Source of the DNA: Bombus terrestris
Taxonomy: Eukaryota; Arthropoda; Insecta; Hymenoptera; Apidae
Direction of reading: 5' to 3'
NCBI RefSeq assembly: GCF_910591885.1
Contig: NC_063271.1
Span: forward strand, 11,153,001 to 11,217,000
DNA: 64,000 nucleotides
Part shown: one piece after another, positions 37,354-49,500 of the stretch
How the letters are laid out: each line of letters opens with the position of its first letter
Position numbering within the stretch: position 1 is the first letter of the stretch
Made by a program: the position numbers and the translations under genes
Notes under the pieces: model-generated
Told to the model about the DNA's origin: nothing
The model's database searches: none
What the model saw: the letters and a program-made list of their open reading frames with translations, nothing else

Positions 37354-38525
37354 CCATCAAAGGTGTTATAGTAACCATCTTTTCATCGACGTCGCTGGTA
37401 TACTGGTTCGTTTACCACGTTTTCTTTCGTGCTTTTAAACAATAATTCATATAATAAAATAATAATAAAATGAAAAAAAAGAATTCGTTAATACCGTGAA
37501 ATAAAAATGCAGAAATAAACGCGAACGATTGTTATCGCTATATCTATGAATAATACATTATTACGTACGTAGAATACATAGAAGATTACAATAGAAGATA
37601 TTTCTCTCTCTAAAATACGCTGGATTACGTAGAAAGTGTTGCTCTTTTCATTTCTGTATTTCAACCGAACGAATATTTCTCCTTCTCGCTGTAAGTAAAC
37701 GGTAGCAGCTTCTGTACAGCAATTGGTGCCGTGGTCGCGAACACAGAAACAGAGAGAGGCAGACTTGGCGAGCAATTAAGTCGCGACACGAATCCATTAA
37801 CATGCGGGGACAATCGTGCGATAGTCACGGGCCGACGATCTCGACCGCGGACGAAACAATTACACCGCGAATCGGCGCGCACCAGGGAAAAGGAGAGACC
37901 TCCCTTAATCTCCTTTCATGCGTGACTTTTGGTCGATTGTGCAACAGGTGGCGGGCTCGACCTTCGGCCTCCTCTTCTACGTTTCTAACGCTCGTTCGAT
38001 ACCACCCGTTTCCTTTTCCTGCTCGCCGTTACTCCTCCGTATCTCACTGAACGCGATCTCTTTCCATTTCCACGCGTTTCGCGTGCTTTGCTTCCACACT
38101 GTTCTTGCACTTTCGTTTCTTTTACTCTGGTTTATGTTGGTTTATATTGGTTTATGTTAGACGCGTTCGTGTATTTCAATTCGTAAATATTTATCTATGA
38201 TATTTAATGAATTTATCCATCGATCTATGATCGATATTAGTTGTAACTGGCTTTTGCAAATTGTGCAGGTGTTTTCGTTTATCGTCTTCTTTCGTATTTC
38301 TTTTAGTTTCTTCTTGTGCTACTAGTTTTTAAATTATGCCTTATTACTGTTGTTTGTATGTGTATTGTGTAGTATTGCATGCTTGTATTGGTATAAATGA
38401 ATTATTCTTTCAGTTGGATACAATTGGTTCTCAAAGGGTGTAATAATTTGAAGAGCGAACGGGTGTTTCTTTCGTTTTCTGAAATTATTTTCACTGATAT
38501 ACGTAAATCGTTACGTTTATCGTAG
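37354..38525. other. No gene seen; right copy of the 145 bp repeat and a CpG-rich patch
   Basis: 37539-37696 is the right copy of the direct repeat described at 36453. About 37690-38070 is CpG-richer and open in several overlapping frames on both strands, none of which looks like a protein. The remainder is T-rich. Confidence 0.5.
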
Positions 38526-39600
38526 AAGTAATAACGTAAATCCCTAGGATAAATCAGACGATCGATTCTGGAAAATTGAGTTTATTTTGGGAATAATTAA
38601 CACTTTGACTGCCGCGCCGAAATCACATGTTTCGCTCAGGACGTCACAGTGTTTTAACACAGTGCACCGTTAGATGCAAGATTTGTTCTTTTCTTTTTTT
38701 TTTTATCGATGTTCTAATAAAAATGATTAATTGATCAATGGGACACTTTTTATTTCAAAGTATCTTCTATTTATCGGTTGTATTCGAAATGCTCCAATTA
38801 TCAATTTTCATTCAATTTTTACAATTGTAAGAAGTTCAAGCTTTCAACGATTACCATGACGTCACAGGAGAAACTGTGGCGGGTCATATATGACTAACGT
38901 GGCAGTCAAAGTTAAAAGAAATAAAATAATAATAAAATAATGAAATAAATAAATAAAAAAGGTAAAATAACAAATTAAATGCAATAACAGTTAATAATAA
39001 ATCTACTGAAAATTTTAGCTGGAAGATCGAGAATCGATTTTCCAAGTACTAAATTACCGTTCTTCTCTCGTGATCTATTCTATTCAGCAAACGACTGCCG
39101 ATAAAACAAAACAAAATTAAGAAATGTCGGTTGACAAGTAGTTCGAATTCTATATAATTTACATATATATAGTATGTATTATATTTATTATATTCTGTAT
39201 ACAGATCATATGTAAAATTATAGTATACATATTTTTATTAATGTAGATCATTGACAGATACAGAATGTAGCAATAGCTTATTATTATGTACTTATCGTAA
39301 TATTGAATACTGTACTTACAGATATGCTATATATATGTAATAACGTAAATCCTTAGGGTAAATCAGAAGATCGATTGTGCAAAATCGAGTTTATTTTAGG
39401 AATAATTAAATTAGATACAATAACAGTTAATAAGAAATCTACTACAAATTTTAGCTGGGAAAATCGAGAATCGATTTTCCAAGTACCAAATTACCGTTCT
39501 TCTCTCGTGATCTACTCTATTCAGCAAATGACTGTAAAACAAAGCAAAAGTAAAAATAGTTTGAATTCTATAGAATTCACATGTATATATATATATGTTG
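38526..39600 (-). repeat. Two units of the 313 bp repeat family, inverted, one interrupted
   Basis: Reverse-complement copies of the repeat at 28548-29230. Landmarks in this orientation are TAACGTAAATCC (38531 and 39340), GGAATAATTAA (38590 and 39400), TCGAGAATCGATTTTCCAAG and the GAATTCTATAGAATTC palindrome (39563-). The first unit is split by a TTAA element at 38597-38915. The 80-codon frames here are passages of the repeat, not genes. Confidence 0.85.
38597..38915. mobile_element. TTAA-bounded miniature element (family C, CACTTTGACTGCC ends)
   Basis: The left end is TTAACACTTTGACTGCCGCG and the right end CGTGGCAGTCAAAGTTAA, an inverted repeat of about 17 bp bounded by TTAA. Its length is 319 bp with no transposase. 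The sister unit of the host repeat at 39401-39410 reads AATAATTAAA at the same position with no insert, giving a paralogous empty site. Inferred piggyBac-type and non-autonomous. Confidence 0.88.
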
Positions 39601-39936
39601 CTGGTAAAGCGAATTAGACGACGAAACAAAATTACAATAGTTGAGAATCGCACAGGAGTTTCTGTTCGTTGTATTCACGCGATCTATCTCAGTAAACAGA
39701 ATTAAAATATCGTCCTAATATCTTTGACTAGCTTCACGTAATGTGTAACTACCTTAAAATCTGTTAAACGTACTAAAATCCTCAACTCTATGGATCCGTC
39801 TTATTAATCATTTTCCAAACTATTCGTGTTACATGCTAATCAATCATTCTGAAATATTCCAAAGCATTTTCTTCAAAACGATTCCAATCCGCCTTAATCT
39901 AATCCATCCTTCAAGCTACAAGTTCTGCCGTTAAAT
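39601..39936. other. No gene seen
   Basis: AT-rich sequence, nothing recognised. Confidence 0.5.
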
Positions 39937-40320
39937 GTTTCCTCAAACAAATTCTCCGATCCGATCTCTTCTTTAGAATATTATTATTATATATCAGACT
40001 AACTACGTTCCCGACTAATCGAGTAACTTTGTTTCCACACGAGGCAAGACCATCCGTTTCAAACCATTTTATAAATATCATAATATGAAACAAAAACGTT
40101 CGAATAAGAGTCCAGCAACTTTCATCGATCTTTTTTCTCATTTTGTCAATGTTTCCTCAAACAAATTCTCCGATCCGATCTCTTCTTTAGAGTATTATTA
40201 TTATATATCAGACTAACCATGTTCCCGACTAATCGAGTAACTTTGTTTCCACACGAGGCAAGACCATCCGTTTCAAACCTTTTCATAAATATCATAATAT
40301 GAAACAAAAGCAATTTTATC
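39937..40320 (+). repeat. Direct tandem duplication, ~165 bp copies offset by 214 bp
   Basis: GTTTCCTCAAACAAATTCTC begins copies at 39937 and 40151. The match continues with only a few changes through ACGAGGCAAGACCATCCG to CATAATATGAAACAAAA. The low divergence marks a recent duplication. The minus-strand frames of 76 and 82 codons are just the two copies translated. Confidence 0.9.
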
Positions 40321-41274
40321 ATTTTGTCAATGTTTCTTCGCATAGAACCATCTACGAATCTTCCATCATTTAATATCTTAATTTTTATTTTCATATTGTA
40401 TCATTACATTGTATATTACACGTTTATATTCGTATTTGGATAATCGATCGTTCCATTTAATGAATTTAAAATCAAACGTATCGATATATAAGTGAAATTC
40501 CGTGTCGTATCGATTCAGCGTCAAAATTCACGCGTCCAAGTGATCGTCGCAATCCAGCAGACCGTATTCTTTTTTAAACGTGTCGCAATCGAGCATCGTT
40601 GCGTCATCGCGCATAATGATCGCTCGCAAGGAGGGTATTATCCGCTGCTTTAACCGCGTGGCCAATAATCACGGGCCTCGGCCGCCAACATCGTAGACGT
40701 AGTTTTCCAGGAAACCATTACTATACTATACGAGGCAGCTTCGCGTAAATTGCCGGTGTTCCTGTGGTTCTCCAACAACCGATCGATCGTATCTGTAACC
40801 ACGCCAGCCAGCGTTGCCTTGCTCCAGCGTATTGCTCGCACTCGTATCTTCTTAGAATGAAACGATAGATCCAAGAGAGACAAGGATGAGACGAGCATAG
40901 TTAATTTATGGGCATCTGGTTCACCGATCGAATACCTAGAAGAGAAAATCGGGAGAGGGTTGTTGCAGTTAAGACGGCCAGAGCATTGATATGTGGTCTG
41001 GTTTAGTAAGAGGCGATACTCTATTTATGTAAAGGAACTTCTACGTTAGAATCACTCGCAAACTGTATAAAGTTCACTATTGGCGATAATTATATATCGA
41101 TATATGTTTTTTCATAGCTTGAAATTTTCGTAAATTTCAAAAGTAAATATCTAAATCCACGTATTTTATGGAAAACGGTTTCGTTTCGACGAGAAAATTT
41201 CCAAAATTTTCAACCTGAGATTCGGGGACCTATGGTTCATTGTCATATGTTTTTAAATGTACCTGTTATTTGTA
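40321..41274. other. No gene seen; CpG-rich patch at 40600-40920
   Basis: About 40600-40920 is GC/CpG-rich and non-repetitive (for example TTAACCGCGTGGCCAATAAT and CGGGCCTCGGCCGCC) and contains a CCAAT-type string. It may be regulatory. The 82-codon minus frame has no recognisable features. Confidence 0.4.
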
Positions 41275-41355
41275 TTGGAGTGGCAACTAAGAGATTGCGG
41301 ATTTTGTCATTAGGTGGTATTGACAAAATCCACAATCACTTAGTTGCCAACCCAA
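41275..41355. mobile_element. Mariner-type end pair (family 2), 81 bp
   Basis: TTGGAGTGGCAACTAAGAGA at the left and TCACTTAGTTGCCAACCCAA at the right, flanked by TA on both sides. It is little more than the two inverted ends joined, with ATTAGGTGGTATTG between them. Confidence 0.85.
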
Positions 41356-41421
41356 TATATCGCTTGATACTGCTCAATTCTTAACTATCATTTTCTACGC
41401 GGATCTTCAATTTAATAATCC

Positions 41422-41860
41422 AATTTCCATAATTTCCTTCAAATTCAAATCTAAATGTTCAAGTCTAAGTCTCTGATCGTGAATATTTTTCTACCTACGA
41501 TACAATTTCCAAAGTTTGCTCCGAAAATCGCAAAACTTACGTTTCTATACTTTGATATCGTTTTCGACGTATCGTTGCTTAAGATCGCTCAATTCTTGAC
41601 CATCTCGTTCCACGTGTATTCACATTCTAACGATGATGCAATTTCCAAAATTTGCTTCGAAAATCCCCAAATCTACGTTTCTCTATTTTCATATGATTGC
41701 TAATATAATACACATTGCAATTGAGCGAAATGTCACTCAATTTTTAATCGTCATATTCCACGAAAATTGCCATTTCGGCGATAAATAAAATTCCCAAAAT
41801 TTCTTTTAAATTCGAATCGAAATACCCAAATAACCGTCGACGTGCTTAGAAAAATTTCTT
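41422..41860. repeat. Decayed tandem array, ~137/149 bp spacing
   Basis: AATTTCC[AC]AA[AG]TTTGCT-like phrases followed by TCGAAAATC/CAAA and TACGTTTCT start at about 41503, 41640 and 41789 (spacing 137 and 149), with a partial copy at 41422. Copies are diverged. The 82-codon frame at 41455-41703 lies inside the array. Confidence 0.6.
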
Positions 41861-41989
41861 CAAATTTTCCTGCCAAACATTTTTTCCATTACCAGTGACT
41901 CGTCATTCGCAAGAATCTTCGTTTTGCGCGCTGAAATTTATGAAACTTGCACAGTGAAATTTAAATAGCCAGAAGTCTCGGCATTTCCG

Positions 41990-42480
41990 TATCATTCTCG
42001 TTGTGTCGTGGTGTTGGTTCATAGTCGTGGATGGACTAGCACGGACCCAACCACGGGTATCGACGCGTTGAATCGGTCAGATTCCTCGAGGCAGTTCGCA
42101 ACGTATCTCCTAGTCGAAGAGAGGAACGGCGCGCAAAGGAGCAGCTCGAGCGGGACAGAAGCGGAAGAAAGATCGCGTACAGTTAAAAGACAGCGAGACA
42201 GAGAAGAAAGAAGCAGAGGTTGGTAAGCCACGATACGGCCACGGCTGTTAGTCAAAGAGGCGACTCGCGTTGATTTACAGCTTACTAAATAGACGGGGCT
42301 CTTACGGGCCCTGATATTCTCTCGCCACGGAATGCGGCAGAGGACGAGGTGGAAAGAGTCGAGCGAAAAGTCGACGAATGCGAGACTTTGCGAGCAACTC
42401 GCAGAAATAAAGGTTCGTTCGTACTGCGTGCTCTTTTCCACGGGAATGATTCTCCTCGGATGAAGACGTTTCAAGTTATG
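41990..42480 (+). promoter_or_regulatory. GC/CpG-rich block, possible promoter with noncoding first exon
   Basis: The composition changes sharply near 41990 and returns to AT-rich at 42480. On the plus strand a purine-rich tract (about 42110-42220) ends in GAGGTTG/GTAAGCC, a good match to a splice donor (GT at 42223), and TCATTC (about 41993) or TTCATAGTC could serve as start sites. This is how noncoding first exons often look in insects, but no downstream coding exon is seen, so the call is weak. The minus-strand 151-codon frame is not protein-like. Confidence 0.25.
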
Positions 42481-43440
42481 TTTGTAATATGACGTTTAAG
42501 ATCACGTTATAATAGGAAACTTAAAATTATGTCCATAATAACGTAGATACAGTTACGTTTAGAACAAAACTGAAAGACCGAAAGACGTAGTTTCGTTCGG
42601 TCGACGACATTCAAAATAAGATTATGTTCATAATAAGGCATTTAAAATTGTAATTTTAATAACGCAATTATAGTTATGTTTGTGCTAAGACTAAAAGACT
42701 GGAAGACGTAGTTTCGTTCGGGCGACGACATCTAAAATTCTGCTTGTAACAAGTCGTTTAAGATTATGTTTGTTAAAACAAGAGAAGCTTTAAATAATGT
42801 CCATAGTAGCGCAGATACTGTTACGTTTATAGCAAGACTAAAAAGCTAAAATACGGCTAGTTCTGGCCAAATGGAGACGTTTCAAGCTGCGTTTCTAACG
42901 AGACATTTAAGATTGCGTTCATAAGAAGACGTTTAAAATTATGTTTATCGTAATACAATCACAGGTATGTTCACGATAAAGCTAAAACGCTGAAAGCCAA
43001 GTAGTTCCCTTTAAACGAAGACATTTAAACTTATGCTTGTAAGAAGATATTTAAGAGATTACGTCTACGATAAAGAGACCACGGATCTTTACATTTTATT
43101 TGAAATTTATATCCTTATGGACGCGACTAAACAAACATAAACTTAATTGAACATTCCCTTTATCTGTTAAAAATGCAAACAAGTAGTCCACGTTCTATGT
43201 TTCGTATATCCTTGCGCGTTGTATTTTTATATTTCTAAATTTTGCATTTTAAATGCCGTCTAAGCCGTCTAAGATATTTAATATTCAAAATTATGCTCAT
43301 AAGAACGTGGTTAAAGCCGTGTTCGTAATTAGACGCTTAACGTTATATCCGTAACAGGACGTTTATGATACAAACCGTAATGGAACTTTCGTAACAAGAA
43401 CCGTAACGAGACAAACGCTTTTTCGCTTACTACGAATTTA
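42480..43440. repeat. Decayed tandem array, ~120-155 bp units
   Basis: Phrases of the form AAGACTAAAAGACTGGAAGA followed by CGTAGTTTCGTTCGG[TG]CGA and an ACATTTAAAATTATGTT-like string recur at about 42551, 42672, 42810 and 42964, with more diverged versions to 43440. Spacing is 121, 138 and 154 bp. Noncoding. Confidence 0.7.
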
Positions 43441-45453
43441 CAAAAGTCACGATCAACGGTGATTTATAATAAAAGGATTATAACCGGTGTTATTTGCATT
43501 TGGAAGTAGCTGGTGACTTTTGGAATTCCGTCGCCGCATAGAAAATTCACTGCGACCTCAGGCAGAGGCTGTTTATTCTGGCTACGATGTGCGGCGCAAT
43601 TCAGCGAACACGGAGAGACACGCAATCGTCACGGTTCTTCTGATACCGGATTTAAAGGCCTTATGCTCGGTTTTCACGAGTCTCCGGTGTCGCTGAGTAA
43701 TCCTATCCTCGGACACATCTAGCCAGCATAATGTCGCTTGACCGGTAGCACAAGCAGTGGCTACTTTACCTCGCTATATTTTCATATACTTTAACGTATA
43801 TGCTATTATACTAGTGCGCCACTTTAAACATCGATCTTTGCTTGTCATTCGTCAGCTTTTCATTAGTAACGTTAGGTAGGTAGATAATTTAAGGAATCGA
43901 GAAATTGCGAAGAGATACGAGATTTTCTATGTGCTTGCTCACGCGTGGCGCGTCCAATTTTCTAACTTCAAACTTTCGTTTCGACGATTAATCAGCGGTT
44001 GTCTTTAGCGCGCCAGTTTGCCTCTCGCGATTTCGACGTATACCTGTTACAGAGATCGACCCGCGGATTTGTAATTTTCTTCAGATTCTTGTCCGAGTTT
44101 TGGAATATTTTCTGAATACTTGGAAACAAATCTTTCACTTTCTCTGTTCTTCGAACGGTAAAGAGTACACCTACCACTGGTAAATATCAATCAAACGCTG
44201 TGCAAATAAGGGCAGCGTAAAATAAATTCGAACGAAGCCTATTTCCTTAAAAACCCTGGAAATTTCAACTCGAACTGCCCTCATTTCGCCCGCATTAACG
44301 TGCTTTTCCCAACGGTGCTCCCATGATACTCCAACGGCGTAATTAACTTCCGAACGGCGAGTCAATATACTATCTACCGATGTAATTGATACAATTTTAC
44401 CGATTAATACTTATGATTGCCTAGAAAACAGCTCGAAACCAATGAAGTGTCTGTATGATCGATATGATGCGTCCAATGATATACAACGCTAACCGATCGT
44501 AAGATCCACGGTTTTTCCCAAGTTCGATTAAAACCCGTTCTATGCCACGTATCTGTGGCAGAAGGTTAAGCTCGATCGGAACACGGCATTTTCGTCGTTT
44601 CTCATGGAACAACGCGAAACATTTCGACTTCCACGAAACGAAACGGCCGGCTGGAACAATTATTTACGGCACCCAGGCACCCAGCAACGAGGCATCTCTC
44701 TCTCTGTTTCTTCTGCTTTCCTTATTTTTCTCTGACGCGCGGATCGCGAACAGAAAGAAAGAACGAAAGGGATTTCTCTGTCTCGTTCTCTCTTTCTTTC
44801 TTTCCGCCGGTCGAGAAGCGGGCCGGTGGATTCATTCGGTCGGTTTTTGCGCAACTCGTCGCTTCAGTAACCCTCTTCTTCTCTTTCTTCAGACCCTCTT
44901 CCTGAGACAAGCCTCTCAGCCGGTCATTGATTCGACGTAGATCTCGAGATCGGATCCTCTCGTGCGAAGCATCCTTTGAGTCTTCATTGAATTGCCTTCT
45001 GTCTCTTTCTTTCCTTCTTCTTTTCCTTCAGCTCTGACTCTCCTAGCTCTTTCTCCGCGTTTCTTTTCCTTTTTACCACTCTCTTCGCCTCTCTCTTTCT
45101 CTCTCTCTGGCTTTTTTTTATCTTCTTCTCGATAATTCTCGTCTAACCGTGCACGCTCCAGGATGACCAGGCTGCCTGGAAAAACGCGATAATTGCGCTC
45201 GCGTATAATAAGCGTTTTGATGCTGTTGTTTCTTTTTTCTTCTTTTTTTTTTTTGATGCCGATCAGAGGATTCTTCGGGAGCGGAGAAACATCCGAAGGG
45301 TTTTTTCTCGGTTTAAATGGTTTTTCCTGGGTTTCGATAGCAGTTTCCGAGATTTAGTATCCTCGTCGCTTCGATTGTCAGTTGGAACAGCGCAGCGAGC
45401 GAAAAATTTGGATTTTGGAAATGTGGAAAGAGCAGACTCTACAGCGGAATATA
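43441..45453. other. No gene seen; pyrimidine-rich and GC-richer patches
   Basis: About 44540-44940 is GC-richer, then 44690-45110 is dominated by TTTC/CTCT low-complexity tracts and a T-run (about 45243-45256). The 132-codon plus frame at 44542 and its minus-strand counterparts run through these tracts and are not accepted. A patch at 43500-43720 is moderately GC-rich. Confidence 0.45.
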
Positions 45454-45641
45454 TTCAATTGTCCAAAAAGTTTCTTTCGTTTCATAAGGCGTATGAATGA
45501 TCGTGATGAATTACGTATGATCCATATCCTTCTATTTCTATTATTATGTTCTTGCATAATACGATAAACTAATATAAAACAAAAAACATTGCGCGTCCAT
45601 TATTTCCTTATAAAACGAAAGAAACTTATCGGACAACCTAA
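45454..45641. mobile_element. Mariner-type miniature element (fold-back subtype)
   Basis: The left end, TTCAATTGTCCAAAAAGTTT, is a mutated form of the family end. The right end is CTTATCGGACAACCTAA, followed by TA. TTTCTTTCGTTTCATAAGG and its inverse TTATAAAACGAAAGAAA mark the long arms. Confidence 0.8.
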
Positions 45642-45740
45642 TACATCAACATTCATGATACATTCTATGATTACTACAAATTCTACTATCAACGTTATCG
45701 TTAGAATCGTAGGACGAAGGATGGAAAAACTCAAAATCTA

Positions 45741-45820
45741 TTGTGTTGGCAACTAAGTGATTGCGGATTTGTCGATACCACCCAATGGCAAAATCCGCAA
45801 TGACTTAGTTGCCAACTCGA
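45741..45820. mobile_element. Mariner-type end pair (family 2), 80 bp
   Basis: TTGTGTTGGCAACTAAGTGA at the left, GACTTAGTTGCCAACTCGA at the right, and flanking TA at both sides. Only 'CGATACCACCCAATG' separates the inner arms, matching the structure of the copy at 41275. Confidence 0.85.
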
Positions 45821-48050
45821 TACTATTCTCCACGAAATTCGTAATAAAATAGATATTTCTTGCTGACGTAGATCGTTGTCAAAATAATAACAAAAAACAT
45901 GGCATTATCGATTAATACCGCGTTAAGTTTCGTTGGAACGCGTCGATTGTCCCTTTTACTTTAAAAGCCGCTTTAAAACGACAAATTATTTTTACAAAGG
46001 CCGATTCAATCGATTTGAAACGAACGCGCGCTTTCGATCGATAGATTTTAATTTTAAATCCTTGGAGTTTGTCGTGCAAGGCAATCCGCTCGCGTCAATC
46101 GTTTTACGCTTTTTAAAGGTTTGCCGTGGCTGCGTGGAAACGCAAATATCGCGTTATTTTTAATCTGGCCACCTATTATTGGCTCTTAAACGGCGGCCAT
46201 TTTTACCAGGCTACTTAGAAATCGGACTCTTTCTCCGGTCTAAATTTACGCGGCATGCAGTTTCCGCTCGATTTCAACTCTCTCGATCGTGTCCCTTTTT
46301 ATTTCCCCTCGTTCTCCGCCGCTACGCACGCTTCGTCCTTTTTCACTCTCTTTTTCCCCGATATCAATCATCCTTTTGATTCTGCAAATGTAATACCGTC
46401 ACAGATGCAGCTTCTCGCGAGAAGTTACCATTTTTTATTTTATCCAACCTAAACGAGGTCTCTCTAAAATCTTCATTGGAGGAGTATCGAGATCGTCGAT
46501 CGAACACGTAAATAAACGCGCAAGTAGAAATAGAAAATTCGCAGATACAGCGGATCGAAGGTTCGGTTCAACCTCGGCGTCGAGGTGCAAAAATGTACGA
46601 AATTTGCCACGTCTACGAATTTATTTTCAAACGATGTAACTTCCTCGTCGATGTCCGCCACACTTTTATCGACTATCCCGCAGGCTAGACGAGATTATAA
46701 GAGATTTCTCGAGATTAGTGAAGTTCTAACAAGGACTAGCTCTAGAAATGGAACGAACCGTAAGAAGAAAGCGTAATGAAACGACGGCGATTGCGGGCCA
46801 AGATAATTACGAGAAGAAAAACATCGCAGAGAGATGCTTGTCAATTCTGTTTAAAATTCGATTTAACCGCGGCTCGATTTTCCTATTTCTAGTATTATTA
46901 TATTTGTTATAAATTTAGTATTGCAGTATCTTATACTACAATTGGTTTATTTTCAATAAATGAATTAAACAGATGTTGACCAAACAGGAAACGATGGTTG
47001 TTTAACGTGAACTAATCACAATAACGTATTATAATTAAGACAACTAGATAATTAATTTGCAACTCTCGTCATCACGGATTCTCTCGACAACGCTAGCAAC
47101 ATTATCTCGACAATGCAATTCGCACTCTCTGGCTTCTTAACTCATAGTGCTGTTAATTCGTTTATCGTATCTTAGTAACTCCTTGTCTTTTGTCTTAGTC
47201 TCATATCTTTTGTCTTAGCCTTACCATGCACATACTCCGCAACCGTTTGTTTATAATTTATATTTATTATTATTATTATATATTATTATATGTATTATAT
47301 ATTTATTAGAAATTAGTAAGCTATGGCTGAAAACTGGAATTTTCGTCGCACCTCGTTATTCGCCTAAATCTAAAAATCCATTCAAGGTTTCGACGTGAAA
47401 GCCGAACCATCGACGTCCAGTTCCCTCGAAGCTAATCCCTCTACCGTGCAACATCCACGTCAAAATAACGTACGCGTGCCACTGTTGTTATCCTGACAGG
47501 CCCAATACGTACACGCGTTATACCTAAAATATCGCGTAGAAATTGGACGAAGGAAAGACACGAAGAACAAGCTGCAGCATCGGCGCGTGTCGCTCGCGAG
47601 AACCAGCTGTCTGCCTCTTGTGAAAGGAAAAAGGAGGGAAAACGGTTGCTCAGGAGGGTGGCTTGGGCCGGATATATCGCGTATAATGGCCCGAAATGGT
47701 CAAATTATAGAGAGACTCGAGAGTACGCCGACCCTATGCCGTGAAACCGAGCGAGCACGGGTTAGGTGAAAAGCGAAGGCTGATGCGGATAGGCACGTGG
47801 ATAGGCCAGTTACAATGCTTCTTGTTATATCATCGTGTTCTCGTGTTCTTTTTCTATACAGGTATGCGAGCGAGGGATTAAGAAACGGGAATGCTTATAT
47901 GGATCGACATTTTTTGAAATATTCCAGCTATGAAGAATATTTCAAGTTTCGAAAATATTTGAAATATGTAAGATAGGTAAGTTTTAATAATAAAGTAGAG
48001 ATTGAAAAAATCGTAGAAATTAAAAGAGGAGATTGAAAAAAGTTTCGTGG
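45821..48050. other. No gene seen; ATT-repeat at 47261-47309
   Basis: About 45920-46260 is CpG-richer and non-repetitive with several TTTAAA and TTTTTAATC-type strings; I could not identify an exon. 47261-47309 is an ATT/AT simple repeat. About 47390-47780 is GC-richer. No supported gene. Confidence 0.45.
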
Positions 48051-48059
48051 AATATTAAA

Positions 48060-48885
48060 GGTACGCGAAATATCCGAGGTATGTAAAATATTCAAAATAC
48101 CTGTGCTGAATACGTAGAATCTGTAAAATATTCGAAATATTTGAGACGTCTGAATTTATATCATGATATTTAAGGTACTTGAGATTTTTAAAACACTTGA
48201 TCTATCTAAAGTGGTTAAAGTTTCTAAGATTTTTAAGACACCTGAATTATCTAAGATACCTAAAGTTGCTAAAATTTTTAAAACACGAACTATTTAAAAT
48301 GCCTAAAATTGCTAAGATTTTTAAAACACCTAAACTATTTAAAATGTCCAAAGTTTCTAAGATTTTTAAAACACCTAAACTATTTAAAATGCCCAAAGTT
48401 TCTAAGATTTTTAAAACACCTGAACTATTTAAAATGCTCAAAGTTTCTATGATTTTTAAAACACCTGAACTATCTAAAATGCTCAAAGTTTCTAAGATGT
48501 TTAAAACACCTGAACTATCTAAAATGCTCAAAGTTTCTACGATTTTTAAAACACTTGAACTATTTAAAATACCTAAAATTGCTAAAATTTTTAAAACACC
48601 TGAACTATCTAAAATGCCTAAAGTTTCTAAGATTTTTAAAACACCTGAACTATTTAAAATGCCCAAAGTTTCTAAGATTTTTAAAACACCTGAACTATTT
48701 AAAATGCCCAAAGTTTCTAAGATTTCTAAAACACCTGAACTATCTAAAATGCCCACAGTTTCTAAGATTTTTAAAGCACCTGAACTACCTAAAAGTAGTC
48801 TTAAAGTTTCTAAGATTTGTAAAACGTCTGAACCATTTAAGATATACATAGTTTCTGAAATACCTAAAATTCCAAAATTGTAAAG
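48060..48885 (+). repeat. 45 bp minisatellite, open in several frames on both strands
   Basis: About 14 units of 45 bp. Read in one plus frame each unit gives TPELFKMPKVSKIFK, so the whole array is open for 234 codons (48179-48883). A second plus frame (48555-48851) and the opposite strand (48247-48849) are open too. Because 45 is a multiple of three and the unit contains no stop, open frames are expected without selection. Unit-to-unit differences change residues freely (F/S, L/P, K/M/T), which argues against purifying selection on a protein. There is no recognisable start context, signal or flanking domain. Units become irregular to the left (about 47900-48200) and right. Confidence 0.85.
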
Positions 48886-49500
48886 GATCGTCGTACGCCA
48901 CTTAACCTACGCAATCCTCGTTAAAGAAAAACGCGAAAAGGAGAGAAATCATGCGCCAATACCCGCAACAATCTCACGATCTCGTACGTCATTCTCCTGA
49001 ATGATCAACATTCAATTTTCCTGCAAGATAACGTCATCGTGGAAAAGGCACGTAAAGCTTCGTATCTGCATCGTAGTCGAAGTTCTCGCGGAAGGCAAAC
49101 AGGTTGTAGGGGGACATACATCAGGTAGGCAGAAATTTACGTGCAGACTTTTAACGATACAACGTTACCACGGTGTTGAAGAATTACAGGTTCGATACCT
49201 TTGGTGTCACTTCATTTTCATTATCGTTCATTATCGTTCGGTAATCCCCCTCTTATTATCGTTATCGCGTTCCTCGACCCGAGTCATTTGCGCCAGGCGA
49301 TACTGAATCGATTACGAGGACAGGTGCGAACCACGTTCGCCACGCTTCTTCCACAAAGAAACAGGCAGGTATCCTTAATTGGTAGCTAATTGGTCGAGGG
49401 ACGGTATTTTGCTTAGGAACTGACGATTTCCGGCCATTCGAGAATTTACGCCTGGCAACGTTTGCAAAAAGATAGGTTGTTTTAATAGTAGGTATAGGTC
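48886..49500. other. No gene seen
   Basis: Slightly GC-richer, with overlapping short frames around 49000-49390 and a CAGGTAGGC donor-like string near 49122 without a supporting frame. Nothing assigned. Confidence 0.4.

Noticed and set aside
42019..42474. 151-codon minus-strand frame as a gene
   Set aside because: No recognisable domain; composition follows the GC-rich block, and a plus frame overlaps it.
48179..48883. 234-codon frame as a repeat-rich protein gene
   Set aside because: The unit is 45 bp with no stop codons, so frames stay open on both strands automatically. Unit differences are freely residue-changing, and there is no flanking unique coding sequence.
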